Shown: positions 24,946 through 32,608, counted from the stretch's first letter. The stretch is DNA of 32,794 nt from Pseudomonas sp. R37(2017) (GCF_002113375.1 NZ_NEHO01000030.1:1-32794); one strand, 5' to 3'. Translations and numbers: made by a program. Notes: a model not told the origin generated them from the sequence alone.

Positions 24946-25509
24946 TCAGCGAATGAAGTGAATCTTCCCGCTGTCGTCATTGCCCATGTAAATGCCATAA
25001 ACCCCGGCCTGCCGCTCCTCGATATAGCGCTCGAGAATCTGCCGGATCGCCGGGTAGTAGATGCTCTCCCAGGGGATATCCTCGGGCGCGAAGAATTTGT
25101 AGTCGAGCGTCTCCGGCCCGTACTGGCCAGTGATTTCCAGGGCGGTGGCGCGGAAGATGATGTACACCTCGCTGATCTGCGGCACGCTGAAAATCGAATA
25201 GGGCGAGACGATTTCCGCACGCACGCCGCTTTCTTCCCAGACCTCGCGCAAGGCCGCCTGCTCGGTGGTCTCGCCGCTTTCCATGAAGCCCGCCGGCAGG
25301 GTCCAGGTGCCGGGACGCGGTGGGATGGCGCGCTGGCAAAGGAGGTACTTGCCGTCCTGCTCGATGATGCAGCCGGCGATGATCTTCGGATTGACGTAGT
25401 GGATGTAGCCGCAGCCGCGGCACATCAGGCGCTCGTGCGTATCGCCCGGCGGCAGCTGTGACTTGAGGTCGTTGCTGCCACACTTTGGACAAAAGCTCGG
25501 GCTGAACAT
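24946..25509 (-). CDS. NUDIX hydrolase with N-terminal zinc ribbon
   Basis: A 187-residue enzyme. An N-terminal zinc ribbon uses Cys7/Cys10 (CPKCG) and Cys30/Cys33 (CRGCG). The full NUDIX box is present (Gly74 to Val96: GFMESGE, seven residues, REVWEESGV), so it should cleave a nucleoside diphosphate linked to another group using Mg2+. Zinc-ribbon NUDIX proteins include NADH and FAD/ADP-ribose pyrophosphatases, but substrate cannot be assigned. It starts two bases after the GntR stop, so the two are cotranscribed. Given the flavin theme of the cluster, a flavin or pyridine dinucleotide is a reasonable guess only. Confidence 0.92.
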   Translation of the reverse strand: MFSPSFCPKCGSNDLKSQLPPGDTHERLMCRGCGYIHYVNPKIIAGCIIEQDGKYLLCQRAIPPRPGTWTLPAGFMESGETTEQAALREVWEESGVRAEIVSPYSIFSVPQISEVYIIFRATALEITGQYGPETLDYKFFAPEDIPWESIYYPAIRQILERYIEERQAGVYGIYMGNDDSGKIHFIR

Positions 25510-25511
25510 GA

Positions 25512-26264
25512 TCAACGTCCTATGCGAGGTTCTTTGATCGCGATGGGCAGGGTGATCTCGGGGATCGGACCGGTTTCTTCCTGCTTGCGCTTGAGGTAAT
25601 CCAGGGCCACGGCAGCAGCGGCACGCACGTGGTCGACACACGCCTGGTGGGCGGCCAGTGGATCGCCGCCCTTGATCGCCTCGACCATGCGTTCCATTTC
25701 CTGGTTGCTGGCGCCGCGACGGTTTTCCTGGGACACCGAAGTCGCGCGCAGGTAGCTGATGCGTGCCTGCAACTGGCGCAACTGGGTGGCCGCGACATGG
25801 TTGCCCGAGCCTTCGAGCAGCACGTCGTAGAAGCCCTGAACCGAGTCGATGACCTGTTGCAGTTCGCCGTCCTTGAGTGCCTTGCGGTTTTCTTCCAGGG
25901 CTTTTTCCAGGGCCTTGATGTCTTTGGCCTTGGCGCGCAGGGTAAACAGTTGAACGATCAGCCCTTCGAGCACGCAGCGCAGCTCGTAGATGTCGACGGC
26001 ATCGGCCAGGGTGATGATCGCGACTCGAGGGCCCTTGGCATCGGCGAACTCCACCAGGCCTTCGGACTCAAGATGGCGCAAGGCTTCTCGCACGGAAGTA
26101 CGGCTGACGCCCAGGCGATCGCACAGATCGCGTTCGACCAGACGGTCTCCCGGCAGGAGCTGGAAGTTCATGATGGCGCTTCGCAGTTTATCCAGCACGA
26201 TTTCGCGCAGGGTAACGGGGTTGCGATTGACCTTGAAGTTGTCGTCGAGTGGCAGGCGTTTCAT
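25512..26264 (-). CDS. GntR-family regulator, FCD (FadR/VanR-type) subfamily
   Basis: A 250-residue regulator. The winged helix covers about residues 17-85 (LLPGDRLVERDLCDRLGVSR followed by TSVREALRHLESEGLV), and an all-helical FCD ligand domain covers about 88-230. FCD proteins usually repress catabolic operons and are released by a pathway metabolite. Three palindromes of the right form (TGGTATACCA) lie before the importer, ribBA/DUF1330 and AA_synth units, making this protein the likely common repressor. The frame extends to 26435, but ATG 26264 gives the normal family start and keeps the terminator at 26295 outside the gene. No strong Shine-Dalgarno was seen. Confidence 0.92.
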   Translation of the reverse strand: MKRLPLDDNFKVNRNPVTLREIVLDKLRSAIMNFQLLPGDRLVERDLCDRLGVSRTSVREALRHLESEGLVEFADAKGPRVAIITLADAVDIYELRCVLEGLIVQLFTLRAKAKDIKALEKALEENRKALKDGELQQVIDSVQGFYDVLLEGSGNHVAATQLRQLQARISYLRATSVSQENRRGASNQEMERMVEAIKGGDPLAAHQACVDHVRAAAAVALDYLKRKQEETGPIPEITLPIAIKEPRIGR

Positions 26265-26294
26265 GGGGTCCGCTCTGATTGTGGCTGTCCATGC

Positions 26295-26331
26295 AAAAAA
26301 GGGCACTGCGATTACAGGAATCCATGTGCCC
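26295..26331 (-). terminator. Probable terminator after the catabolic operon
   Basis: GGGCAC (26301-26306) pairs with GTGCCC (26326-26331), with an inner GATT/AATC stem. On the minus strand six T follow. It lies between the CMD-like gene and gntR, so the regulator may have its own transcription or depend on read-through. Confidence 0.6.
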
Positions 26332-26353
26332 AGTCGAATCAAACAGCCAAGGG

Positions 26354-26743
26354 TTAACTGGAGGCCTCGGCATCGGCTTCGGCGAAGGCTTCGCGGGCGA
26401 GCCGGAAACTGTCTACGGCAGCGGGGACACCGCAATAAATGCCGACCTGAAGCAATATTTCGCGTATTTGCTCACGACTCAGGCCGTTACGCAAGGCACC
26501 GCGCACATGCAGCTTGAGTTCATGTGGCCTGTTGAGGGCCGAGATCATCGCCAGGTTGATCATGCTGCGCTCCTTGAGGGACAAACCCTCACGGCCCCAG
26601 ACGTGACCCCAGCAGTACTCGGTGACCATCTCTTGCAGCGGCCGGGTGAAGTCGTCTGCGTTTTCGATGGAGCGGTTGACGTAGGCTTCGCCCAGCACCT
26701 GGGTGCGGATCTTCAGGCCTTTTTCGTATTTTTCGTTGTTCAT
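26354..26743 (-). CDS. Carboxymuconolactone decarboxylase family protein
   Basis: A 129-residue all-helical protein of the CMD/AhpD-like superfamily: WGREGLSLKERSMINLAMIS, then LHVRGALRNGLSREQIREIL and VGIYCGVPAAVDSF. His79 matches the usual active-site position. No CxxC motif is present, so it is not an AhpD-type peroxidase; decarboxylase, lyase or lactone-acting roles are possible. ATG 26743 has GGGAG at eight bases; ATG 26749 has it at only two, so I use 26743. Last gene before the terminator in the GntR-controlled operon. Confidence 0.9.
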   Translation of the reverse strand: MNNEKYEKGLKIRTQVLGEAYVNRSIENADDFTRPLQEMVTEYCWGHVWGREGLSLKERSMINLAMISALNRPHELKLHVRGALRNGLSREQIREILLQVGIYCGVPAAVDSFRLAREAFAEADAEASS

Positions 26744-26765
26744 TTCCATGTCTCCCGTAAGGCCT

Positions 26766-26867
26766 CTGTAGGAGCGAGCATGCTCGCGAAAAACGTTAAC
26801 GATGACGCGAGCATCCTGAATGGTCGCGGCGCCTGCAGGTTCTTCGCGAGCGTGCTCGCTCCTACAG
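26766..26867. repeat. REP pair inside the operon, abutting the SSADH stop
   Basis: CTGTAGGAGCGAGCATGCTC and the inverted GCGAGCGTGCTCGCTCCTAC, about 55 bases apart. The right end touches the stop codon of the gene at 26868, so the element sits between two cotranscribed genes and could protect the upstream mRNA from 3' decay. Confidence 0.88.
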
Positions 26868-28319
26868 TTAAAGGCCACCCATCAGGGTGTATTTGAGTTC
26901 CAGGTAATCCTCGATGCCGTACTTCGACCCTTCACGGCCCAGCCCCGAGGACTTGATGCCGCCAAACGGCGCGACTTCGGTGGAAATCAGCCCTTCGTTG
27001 ATCCCGACCATGCCGTATTCCAGCGCCTCGCTCATGCGCCAGGCGCGGCCCAGGTCGCGGGTGTAGCAGTAGGCGGCGAGGCCGAATTCGGTGTCGTTGG
27101 CCATCTCGACGGCCTGGGCCTCGGTGTCGAAGCTGAACACCGCGGCCAGTGGGCCAAAGGTTTCATCACGGGCGACTTTCATCTGCGTGGTGACCCCTGT
27201 GAGCACGGTCGGCTGGAAGAAACCGTTGCCCAGTGCATGACGTTCGCCACCGCACAGCAGTTGGGCGCCATGGGCCAGCGCGTCTCGCACGTGGTCTTCG
27301 ACCTTGGCCACGGCACGCTCGTTGATCAGCGGCCCCTGGGTGACACCGGCATCGAAGCCGCTGCCGACCTTGAGCTGCGAAACCCGCTCGGCCAGGCGCG
27401 TGACAAAGGCGTCATGGATGCCGGCCTGGACCAGGAAGCGGTTGACACAGACACAGGTCTGCCCGGCGTTGCGGTATTTGGCGATCAGCGCGCCGTCTAC
27501 CGCGCGCTCCAGATCGGCATCGTCGAACACAATGAACGGCGCGTTGCCGCCCAGTTCCAGGGAGACTTTTTTCAGGGTCGGCGCGCACTGGGCCATCAGC
27601 AACTTGCCAATGGCGGTGGAGCCGGTGAACGACAGTTTGCGCACCAACGGGCTGGCCGTCAGCTCGCCGCCGATGGCGATGGCGTCGCCGGTGATCACGT
27701 TGAAGATGCCCGCAGGAATGCCGGCCTGTTCGGCCAGCGCGGCCATGGCCAGTGCCGAGAAGGGTGTTTCCGGAGCCGGCTTGACGATGCACGGGCAACC
27801 GGCGGCCAGTGCGGGGCCGGCCTTGCGGGTGATCATCGCCGCCGGGAAGTTCCACGGCGTGATGGCCGCGACGACGCCAATCGGCTCCTTGCTGACCACG
27901 ATGCGCGCATCGCCCTTGTGGCTGGGGATGGTGTCGCCGTAGATGCGCTTGGCCTCTTCGGCGAACCACTCGATGAAACTGGAGGCGTAGAGGATTTCGC
28001 CCTTGGCCTCGGTCAGTGGCTTGCCTTGTTCGAGGGTGAGGATTTCGGCCAGGGCATCGGCGTTTTCCAGCATCAAGGCATGCCAGCGCTTGAGCGTGTT
28101 GCTGCGCTCCCTGGCGGTCAGCGCACGCCAGGCGGGCCAGGCCTTGTTGGCGGCGTCGATGGCCAGGCGCGCGTGCTCGGCACCGAGGTTCGGCACCCGG
28201 CCGATGAGTTCACCGGTGGCCGGATTGAAGATGTCCTGACAGGCGCCATCCGGCGCGTCCAGCCATTGGCCGTTGATGTAGGCCTGCTGGCGGAACAGTT
28301 GTGAGGCTGCTGGGTTCAT
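26868..28319 (-). CDS. NAD(P)-dependent succinate-semialdehyde dehydrogenase-like (GabD family)
   Basis: A 483-residue aldehyde dehydrogenase closest in pattern to GabD. Catalytic residues are Asn157 (ITPWNFPAAM), Glu255 (VSLELGGNAP) and Cys289 (NAGQTCVCVNRF). Cys291, two residues on, is the partner that forms a redox-sensitive disulfide in some SSADHs. The expected reaction is succinate semialdehyde to succinate, the usual exit of GABA, 4-carbon amide and pyridine-type pathways. The frame runs to 28376, but ATG 28319 has GGAG five bases upstream. Another semialdehyde is possible, since the family is broad. Confidence 0.92.
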   Translation of the reverse strand: MNPAASQLFRQQAYINGQWLDAPDGACQDIFNPATGELIGRVPNLGAEHARLAIDAANKAWPAWRALTARERSNTLKRWHALMLENADALAEILTLEQGKPLTEAKGEILYASSFIEWFAEEAKRIYGDTIPSHKGDARIVVSKEPIGVVAAITPWNFPAAMITRKAGPALAAGCPCIVKPAPETPFSALAMAALAEQAGIPAGIFNVITGDAIAIGGELTASPLVRKLSFTGSTAIGKLLMAQCAPTLKKVSLELGGNAPFIVFDDADLERAVDGALIAKYRNAGQTCVCVNRFLVQAGIHDAFVTRLAERVSQLKVGSGFDAGVTQGPLINERAVAKVEDHVRDALAHGAQLLCGGERHALGNGFFQPTVLTGVTTQMKVARDETFGPLAAVFSFDTEAQAVEMANDTEFGLAAYCYTRDLGRAWRMSEALEYGMVGINEGLISTEVAPFGGIKSSGLGREGSKYGIEDYLELKYTLMGGL

Positions 28320-28360
28320 GCCGGCTCCCGAGAAATTTGTAAGTGGCTGCTCTGCTTTAC

Positions 28361-28452
28361 CTGTAGGAGCGAGCAAGCTCGCGATAGCGGACTGACATTC
28401 AACAAATATGTCGACTGATACACCGCTATCGCGAGCCTGCTCGCTCCTACAG
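28361..28452. repeat. REP pair between flavin reductase and SSADH genes
   Basis: CTGTAGGAGCGAGCAAGCTC and the inverted GCGAGCCTGCTCGCTCCTAC, about 50 bases apart, in the 150-base gap between two genes of the same operon. Confidence 0.9.
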
Positions 28453-28469
28453 GGTTTTGTGTTGAAGTG

Positions 28470-28955
28470 TCAGGACAGGGAGGGCAACGGCCCCAGCTTG
28501 CCCTTGTGGTAGATCATCGGCGTCACTGGCTGCTCGGGCAGGATCAGGTTCTTCACCGCGCCGACGATGATCGCGTGATCACCACCGTCGTATTCGCGCC
28601 ACAGTTCGCACTCGATGATCGCCGTAGCCTTGGCGAGGATCGGGTTGCCCAGTTCGCTCAGGTGCCACTCGATGCCTTTGGCCTTGTCCTTGCCTTTACC
28701 GGCGAAGGCGTAGGCTTCGGCGGTCTGGTCGGCGGACAGCAGGTGAATCGCGAACTGCTTGCTGTCGCGCAGCACCGGATAGGTGTCGGAGGCGTAGTTG
28801 GGGCAGAACAGCACCAGCGCCGGGTCGATCGACAGCGCACTGAAGGCGCTGGCGGTGATGCCGACGATGCCGCCGTCCGGGTCCAGGGTGGTGACCACCG
28901 TGACGCCGGACGGGAACGAGCCCATGACGTCTTTGTAAATGCCGGGTTCGATCAT
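28470..28955 (-). CDS. Flavin reductase of a two-component monooxygenase (HpaC/RutF-like)
   Basis: A 161-residue split-barrel flavin reductase: MGSFPSGVTVVTT, then GITASAFSALSIDPALVLFC, a middle part with QFAIHLL, and GDHAIIVGAV near the end. Such enzymes use NAD(P)H to make free FMNH2 or FADH2 for a separate flavin-dependent oxygenase. No such oxygenase is encoded in the window. AGGAG lies nine bases before the ATG. It starts 12 bases after the aldehyde dehydrogenase gene, so the two are in one transcript. Confidence 0.92.
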   Translation of the reverse strand: MIEPGIYKDVMGSFPSGVTVVTTLDPDGGIVGITASAFSALSIDPALVLFCPNYASDTYPVLRDSKQFAIHLLSADQTAEAYAFAGKGKDKAKGIEWHLSELGNPILAKATAIIECELWREYDGGDHAIIVGAVKNLILPEQPVTPMIYHKGKLGPLPSLS

Positions 28956-28967
28956 TTTGCAAATCTC

Positions 28968-30449
28968 CTAGCGCATCACAAACGGGTCAGGCATCGGTGC
29001 CTGGGACAGGTTGATCCACACCGTTTTCAGCTCGGTGTAGGCCAGCACCGAATCGATGCCGCTTTCGCGTCCATAGCCGCTGTTCTTGAAGCCGCCGATC
29101 GGCGCCATGGCCGAGACCGCGCGGTAGGTGTTGACCCAGATGATCCCCGAACGCACGTCCCGGGCCAGGCGGTGGGCACGACCCAGGTCGCGGGTCCAGA
29201 TGCCGGCGGCGAGGCCGAATTGCGAGTCGTTGGCAATCGCCAGGGCTTCGGCTTCGTCCTTGAAACGGATGACCGAAGCCACCGGACCAAAGACTTCTTC
29301 CTGCATGATCTTCATCGAGTTGCGGTCGCACTCGAACAGCGTCGGTTCGTAGAACCAGCCGTCTCCCACACCCGCCGGACGCTTGCCACCCAGACGTAAA
29401 CGCGCGCCCTCGGCGATGGCGTCGGCCACCAGGCCTTCGACCACGGCCAGTTGCTGCGCGGTGGCCATCGGGCCCATTTCGCTGCTGTCGTCCTGCGGGT
29501 TGCCGATGCGGATGCGCCGGGCGCGTTCAACCAGGCGAGCGACGAACTCGTCGTAGATCTCGTCCTGCACCAGCAGGCGCGAACCGGAGACGCAGCTCTG
29601 CCCGGAGGCGGCGTAGATCCCGGCGATGGCGCCGTTGATCGCGCTGTCGAGGTCGGCGTCGGCGAAGATGATATTCGGCGATTTGCCCCCCAGTTCCAGG
29701 GACAACTTGGCGAAGTTCTCGGCGCTGCTGCGTACCACATGTCGCGCCGTCGCCGCACCGCCGGTGAAGGCGATCTTGCGGACCAGCGGATGGCGGGTGA
29801 GGGCGGCGCCGGTGCTCGGGCCGTAACCGGTGACGACGTTGACCACCCCCGGCGGAATCCCCGCTTCCAGCGCCAGGCGCGCCAGTTCGAGGATGGTCGC
29901 CGAGGCGTGCTCGGAAGGCTTGATCACGATGGTGTTGCCCGCGGCAAGCGCTGGCGCCAGTTTGATCGCGGTCAGGTACAACGGGCTGTTCCACGGAATG
30001 ATCGCGGCGACCACGCCCATGGCTTCGTGCACTGTGTAGGCAAACAGATCCGGCTTGTCCAGCGGCAGGGTGCCGCCTTCGAGCTTGTCCGCCAGGCCTG
30101 CGGTGTAGTGGAAGAACTCCGGCAGATAGCTGACCTGGCCACGGGTTTCGCGGATCAGCTTGCCGTTGTCGCGGCTTTCCAACTGCGCCAGTTGTTCCTT
30201 GTTTTCGGCGATCAGGTCGCCCAGGCGTCGCAGCAATTTACCGCGAGCGGTGGCGGTCAAACCACGCCAGGCCGGGCTGTCGAAAGCGGTCTGCGCAGCC
30301 TGCACGGCGCGCTCGACGTCGGCTTCGTCGGCATCGGGCAGTTCGGCCCAGGGTTCGGCCAGCGCCGGGTTGAGGCTTTCGAAGGTCTTGCCGGACAGGG
30401 CATCGACCCATTCACCGCCGATGCACATCTGGAAGCGTGCGAGTGTCAT
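28968..30449 (-). CDS. Aldehyde dehydrogenase family protein
   Basis: A 493-residue NAD(P)-dependent aldehyde dehydrogenase with Asn154 (IIPWNSPLYLT), Glu252 (LSLELGGKSPN) and Cys286 (ASGQSCVSGSR). The C-terminal part (GGFKNSGYGRESGIDSVLAY) is complete. It resembles enzymes used for aromatic or amino-aldehyde oxidation rather than GabD, so it probably acts on a different aldehyde from the SSADH encoded downstream. Its ATG overlaps the hydrolase stop as ATGA, showing tight coupling. In the pyridine pathway of Arthrobacter a similar dehydrogenase oxidises the ring-opened aldehyde; equating the two is speculative. Confidence 0.93.
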   Translation of the reverse strand: MTLARFQMCIGGEWVDALSGKTFESLNPALAEPWAELPDADEADVERAVQAAQTAFDSPAWRGLTATARGKLLRRLGDLIAENKEQLAQLESRDNGKLIRETRGQVSYLPEFFHYTAGLADKLEGGTLPLDKPDLFAYTVHEAMGVVAAIIPWNSPLYLTAIKLAPALAAGNTIVIKPSEHASATILELARLALEAGIPPGVVNVVTGYGPSTGAALTRHPLVRKIAFTGGAATARHVVRSSAENFAKLSLELGGKSPNIIFADADLDSAINGAIAGIYAASGQSCVSGSRLLVQDEIYDEFVARLVERARRIRIGNPQDDSSEMGPMATAQQLAVVEGLVADAIAEGARLRLGGKRPAGVGDGWFYEPTLFECDRNSMKIMQEEVFGPVASVIRFKDEAEALAIANDSQFGLAAGIWTRDLGRAHRLARDVRSGIIWVNTYRAVSAMAPIGGFKNSGYGRESGIDSVLAYTELKTVWINLSQAPMPDPFVMR

Positions 30450-31279
30450 GCAACGATCCCCTTTATATGGTTTTGTCGGGAGTGCGCTTTATCGAGAAAC
30501 TCCAGCAGCAGCTGGTTGACCAGGCGCGGCGATTCTACGGGCATCATATGCCGCTGTTCGGGAAGCACCGCAACCGTGGCGCCGGGAATGCGCGCGGCCA
30601 GTTGCTCGGCCATTTCCGGGGTCGAGCCCGGGTCCAGCTCACCGGTGGCGACCAGGGTCGGCACCTGGATACTGGCCAGGTCGTCGGCGCGGTACATGTC
30701 CTGGGTGGCGAACAGCTCATAGGTCGTCAGGTAACCCTGCGGGTCGTTCTGCGCCAGTGTCTGGCGCAGCGCGGCGATCTGTGCCGGATTGGCCGCCTGG
30801 TATTCGCGGCTGAACCAGCGCGACAGTGCCGCTTCGGCATTGGCATCCGGTCCGTGCTCGGCGGCCTGGGCAGTGCGGGCGATAACGCCCGCACGCTGTT
30901 CGGCACTGCGATTGAACACACTGTTGAGCACCACCAGGCCTTCCAGGCGTTGCGCGTAGTGCAGGGCAAAGGCCCGCGCCACCAGCCCGCCCATGGAAAA
31001 GCCGATCACCGTTGCCTTGGGCAATTGCAGGTGGTCGAGCAGCTCCAGCAACTGGTCGGCATAGCCGAGCAGCGACGTGCCGATCGAAGGGCGCGGGCTG
31101 GCGCCATGGCCGAGCATGTCGTAGGCGATGACGCGGTACTTGGTGGCCAGGCCAACGATCTGGCCGCCCCACATTTCTTTGTTCAGGCCCACGCCGTGGA
31201 TCAAGACCACGGGCTGGCCTTGGCCGGTCGCCAGGTAACTGGTGCCAGCCGGGGTGAGTTCAGCGGTGAGCCGAATCAT
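30446..31279 (-). CDS. Alpha/beta hydrolase (RutD/PcaD-like)
   Basis: A 277-residue hydrolase with the triad Ser95 (GFSMGG), Asp216 (GELDPGS) and His244 (QRHMMPVE) and the oxyanion motif LIHGVGLNKEMWG. Relatives include RutD, 3-oxoadipate enol-lactonases and C-N or ester hydrolases of ring-cleavage routes, so an amide, enol-lactone or carbamate-like intermediate is plausible. The frame runs further upstream, but ATG 31279 has GGAG six bases before it. Overlaps the aldehyde dehydrogenase gene by four bases. Confidence 0.92.
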   Translation of the reverse strand: MIRLTAELTPAGTSYLATGQGQPVVLIHGVGLNKEMWGGQIVGLATKYRVIAYDMLGHGASPRPSIGTSLLGYADQLLELLDHLQLPKATVIGFSMGGLVARAFALHYAQRLEGLVVLNSVFNRSAEQRAGVIARTAQAAEHGPDANAEAALSRWFSREYQAANPAQIAALRQTLAQNDPQGYLTTYELFATQDMYRADDLASIQVPTLVATGELDPGSTPEMAEQLAARIPGATVAVLPEQRHMMPVESPRLVNQLLLEFLDKAHSRQNHIKGIVA

Positions 31280-31323
31280 GGAGCGCTCCTGCAATGCCTT
31301 CTTGTTGTCGTTCTGCTGGCCGG

Positions 31324-31914
31324 TTACTGGGCTTTTTCGGCGGCCAGTTCTTCCAGGTCGATGTAGCGGTTGCCGATGCGTGGGTGAATTCGGCCGCCGT
31401 CGGCGCAACCCAGGACCACGACGATTTCGTCGGCGCGCGGTGCGTCTTCGATCTGCATTTCCAGGGTGATGTAGTGCGAACGCAGGCCTTCGTCGTCCTT
31501 GTGCATCATCGGGATCTGGATCGAAGTGCCAGGGCCGCCGCGCTTGTTGGTGAAGCTCAGGTAGCTCTTGGCCTTGACCGCTTCGCGGTAGTGGTTGCCG
31601 AAGCGCAGGGTGTGGATCACCGCCGAAGCGTGTTCGATTTCGCCGTCGGCGCCGACCACCGCAGCCTTGCCGTAGGCCTCGATCTTCTCGGCGCCGCCGA
31701 TGATGCCCACCAGGCGTTCAACCATCAGTGCGCCGAGGTCGGAGCAGTTGGCGCGGATCTGTGGTTTCAAGTCTTCGACGAAACCATTGCCCAGCCAGGG
31801 GTTCTTCATCACTACGGCCAGACCGACCATGGTCACGGGCTTGTCTGTGGCTTTGCCGCCTTCGATAAAGGTTTCTTCGACATAGCTGACGATCTTGCGG
31901 ATTTCGAAACTCAT
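31324..31914 (-). CDS. AA_synth ('amino acid synthesis') family protein
   Basis: A 196-residue protein recognised as the AA_synth family (PF06684): MSFEIRKIVSYVEETFIEGG, then VVGADGEIEHASAVIHTLRF and HYITLEMQIEDAPRADEIVV. The family name comes from an old guess; structures exist but no reaction is proven as far as I know. It is the first gene of the operon, with GGAG six bases before the ATG and operator C about 40 bases upstream. Constant company with flavin reductases, dehydrogenases and hydrolases (from memory) suggests a catabolic hydrolase or isomerase role. Confidence 0.87.
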   Translation of the reverse strand: MSFEIRKIVSYVEETFIEGGKATDKPVTMVGLAVVMKNPWLGNGFVEDLKPQIRANCSDLGALMVERLVGIIGGAEKIEAYGKAAVVGADGEIEHASAVIHTLRFGNHYREAVKAKSYLSFTNKRGGPGTSIQIPMMHKDDEGLRSHYITLEMQIEDAPRADEIVVVLGCADGGRIHPRIGNRYIDLEELAAEKAQ

Positions 31915-31951
31915 GAGCTGCTCCGTAGGGATTTGGGTGTCTGTGCGTCTG

Positions 31952-31968
31952 ATGGTATACCATAATAC
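31952..31968 (-). promoter_or_regulatory. Operator C before the AA_synth operon
   Basis: TGGTATACCATAATAC (31953-31968) repeats operator B exactly. ATGGTATACCAT (31952-31963) is a perfect palindrome. On the minus strand a TATTAT that may serve as -10 (31967-31962) lies in the same bases, with a weak TTCAAG -35 candidate 16 bases further up. Likely binding site of the GntR protein. Confidence 0.75.
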
Positions 31969-32067
31969 CGGAAGCACAAGTCCCTTGAACGGAGTTTCTG
32001 GCTGGATGGCGATAAATGGAGGGCAAGAGAGGAGCCATGCAGGGTGGCGCGGGTTGTTGAAAGGCGT

Positions 32068-32096
32068 AAAAAAACCCGGCTGATGAGGCCGGGTTT
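32068..32096 (-). terminator. Rho-independent terminator of the repeat-protein gene
   Basis: AAACCCGGC and GCCGGGTTT pair around a seven-base loop. On the minus strand a run of seven T follows. It is 31 bases past the stop of the gene at 32127. Confidence 0.88.
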
Positions 32097-32126
32097 CTTG
32101 TCGAGTCCTGCGTTACCGCCATGCAT

Positions 32127-32489
32127 TCAGGCGGTGCGGTTCTGGATCAGGTGGTCGGAGCCACCTTCGGCGACGCGGTTTTGCAGCAGTTTGTCGGAGC
32201 CGCCTTCGGCGACGCGGTTTTGCAGCAGTTTGTCGGAGCCGCCTTCAGCGACGCGGTTTTGCAGCAGTTTGTCGGAGCCGCCTTCGGCCACGCGGTTTTC
32301 CAGCAGGCGATCCGAACCACCTTCGGCTACACGATTCTCGATCAGGCGATCGGAACCACCCTCGGCCACACGGCTTTCAATCAGACGATCCGAGCCGCCT
32401 TCAGCGACCACAGGTTGAGCAGAGGTAGCGGCAAAAGCGTTAACCGCGAAAACCGAGAAAGCGATGCTGAGGAGGGTCTGGCGTTTCAT
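32127..32489 (-). CDS. Secreted protein of seven 13-residue tandem repeats
   Basis: A 120-residue protein with a Sec signal peptide (MKRQTLLSIAFSVFAVNAFA, cleavage likely AFA-AT). The mature part is almost only seven copies of V-A-E-G-G-S-D-(R/K/H)-L-(I/L)-(E/Q)-(N/S)-R, then TA. There are no cysteines. The repeats are acidic/basic and glycine-rich, as in Ca-binding or intrinsically disordered periplasmic proteins. From memory, similar Pseudomonas proteins carry the name 'phage infection protein' without clear evidence. GGAG lies nine bases before the ATG and a terminator follows. Function unknown. Confidence 0.85.
   Translation of the reverse strand: MKRQTLLSIAFSVFAVNAFAATSAQPVVAEGGSDRLIESRVAEGGSDRLIENRVAEGGSDRLLENRVAEGGSDKLLQNRVAEGGSDKLLQNRVAEGGSDKLLQNRVAEGGSDHLIQNRTA
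32136..32408 (-). repeat. Seven 39-bp tandem repeats within the secreted-protein gene
   Basis: Seven direct 39-base units in frame. The three units nearest the 3' end after the last one (copies 4-6) differ by only a base or two, while copies 1-3 and 7 have drifted. This points to recent expansion of the middle of the array by slippage or unequal exchange. Confidence 0.93.
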
Positions 32490-32608
32490 AGTGGTGTGCT
32501 CCGGGGTGCTGATGGGTTGGTATGGAGCAGATGTTACGCCGGGGATTTTTTAAGAGAACTTCATTGAAATGATGGTGACTATCGATGCGGTCAATGGATC
32601 GCAGATCT

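Noticed and set aside
32136..32408. CRISPR array
   Set aside because: The 39-base units are directly adjacent with no unique spacers, stay in frame, and encode a repeat protein behind a signal peptide.
32127..32489. Prophage gene
   Set aside because: The remembered label 'phage infection protein' for relatives does not mean phage origin; no phage genes, integrase or att sites are nearby.
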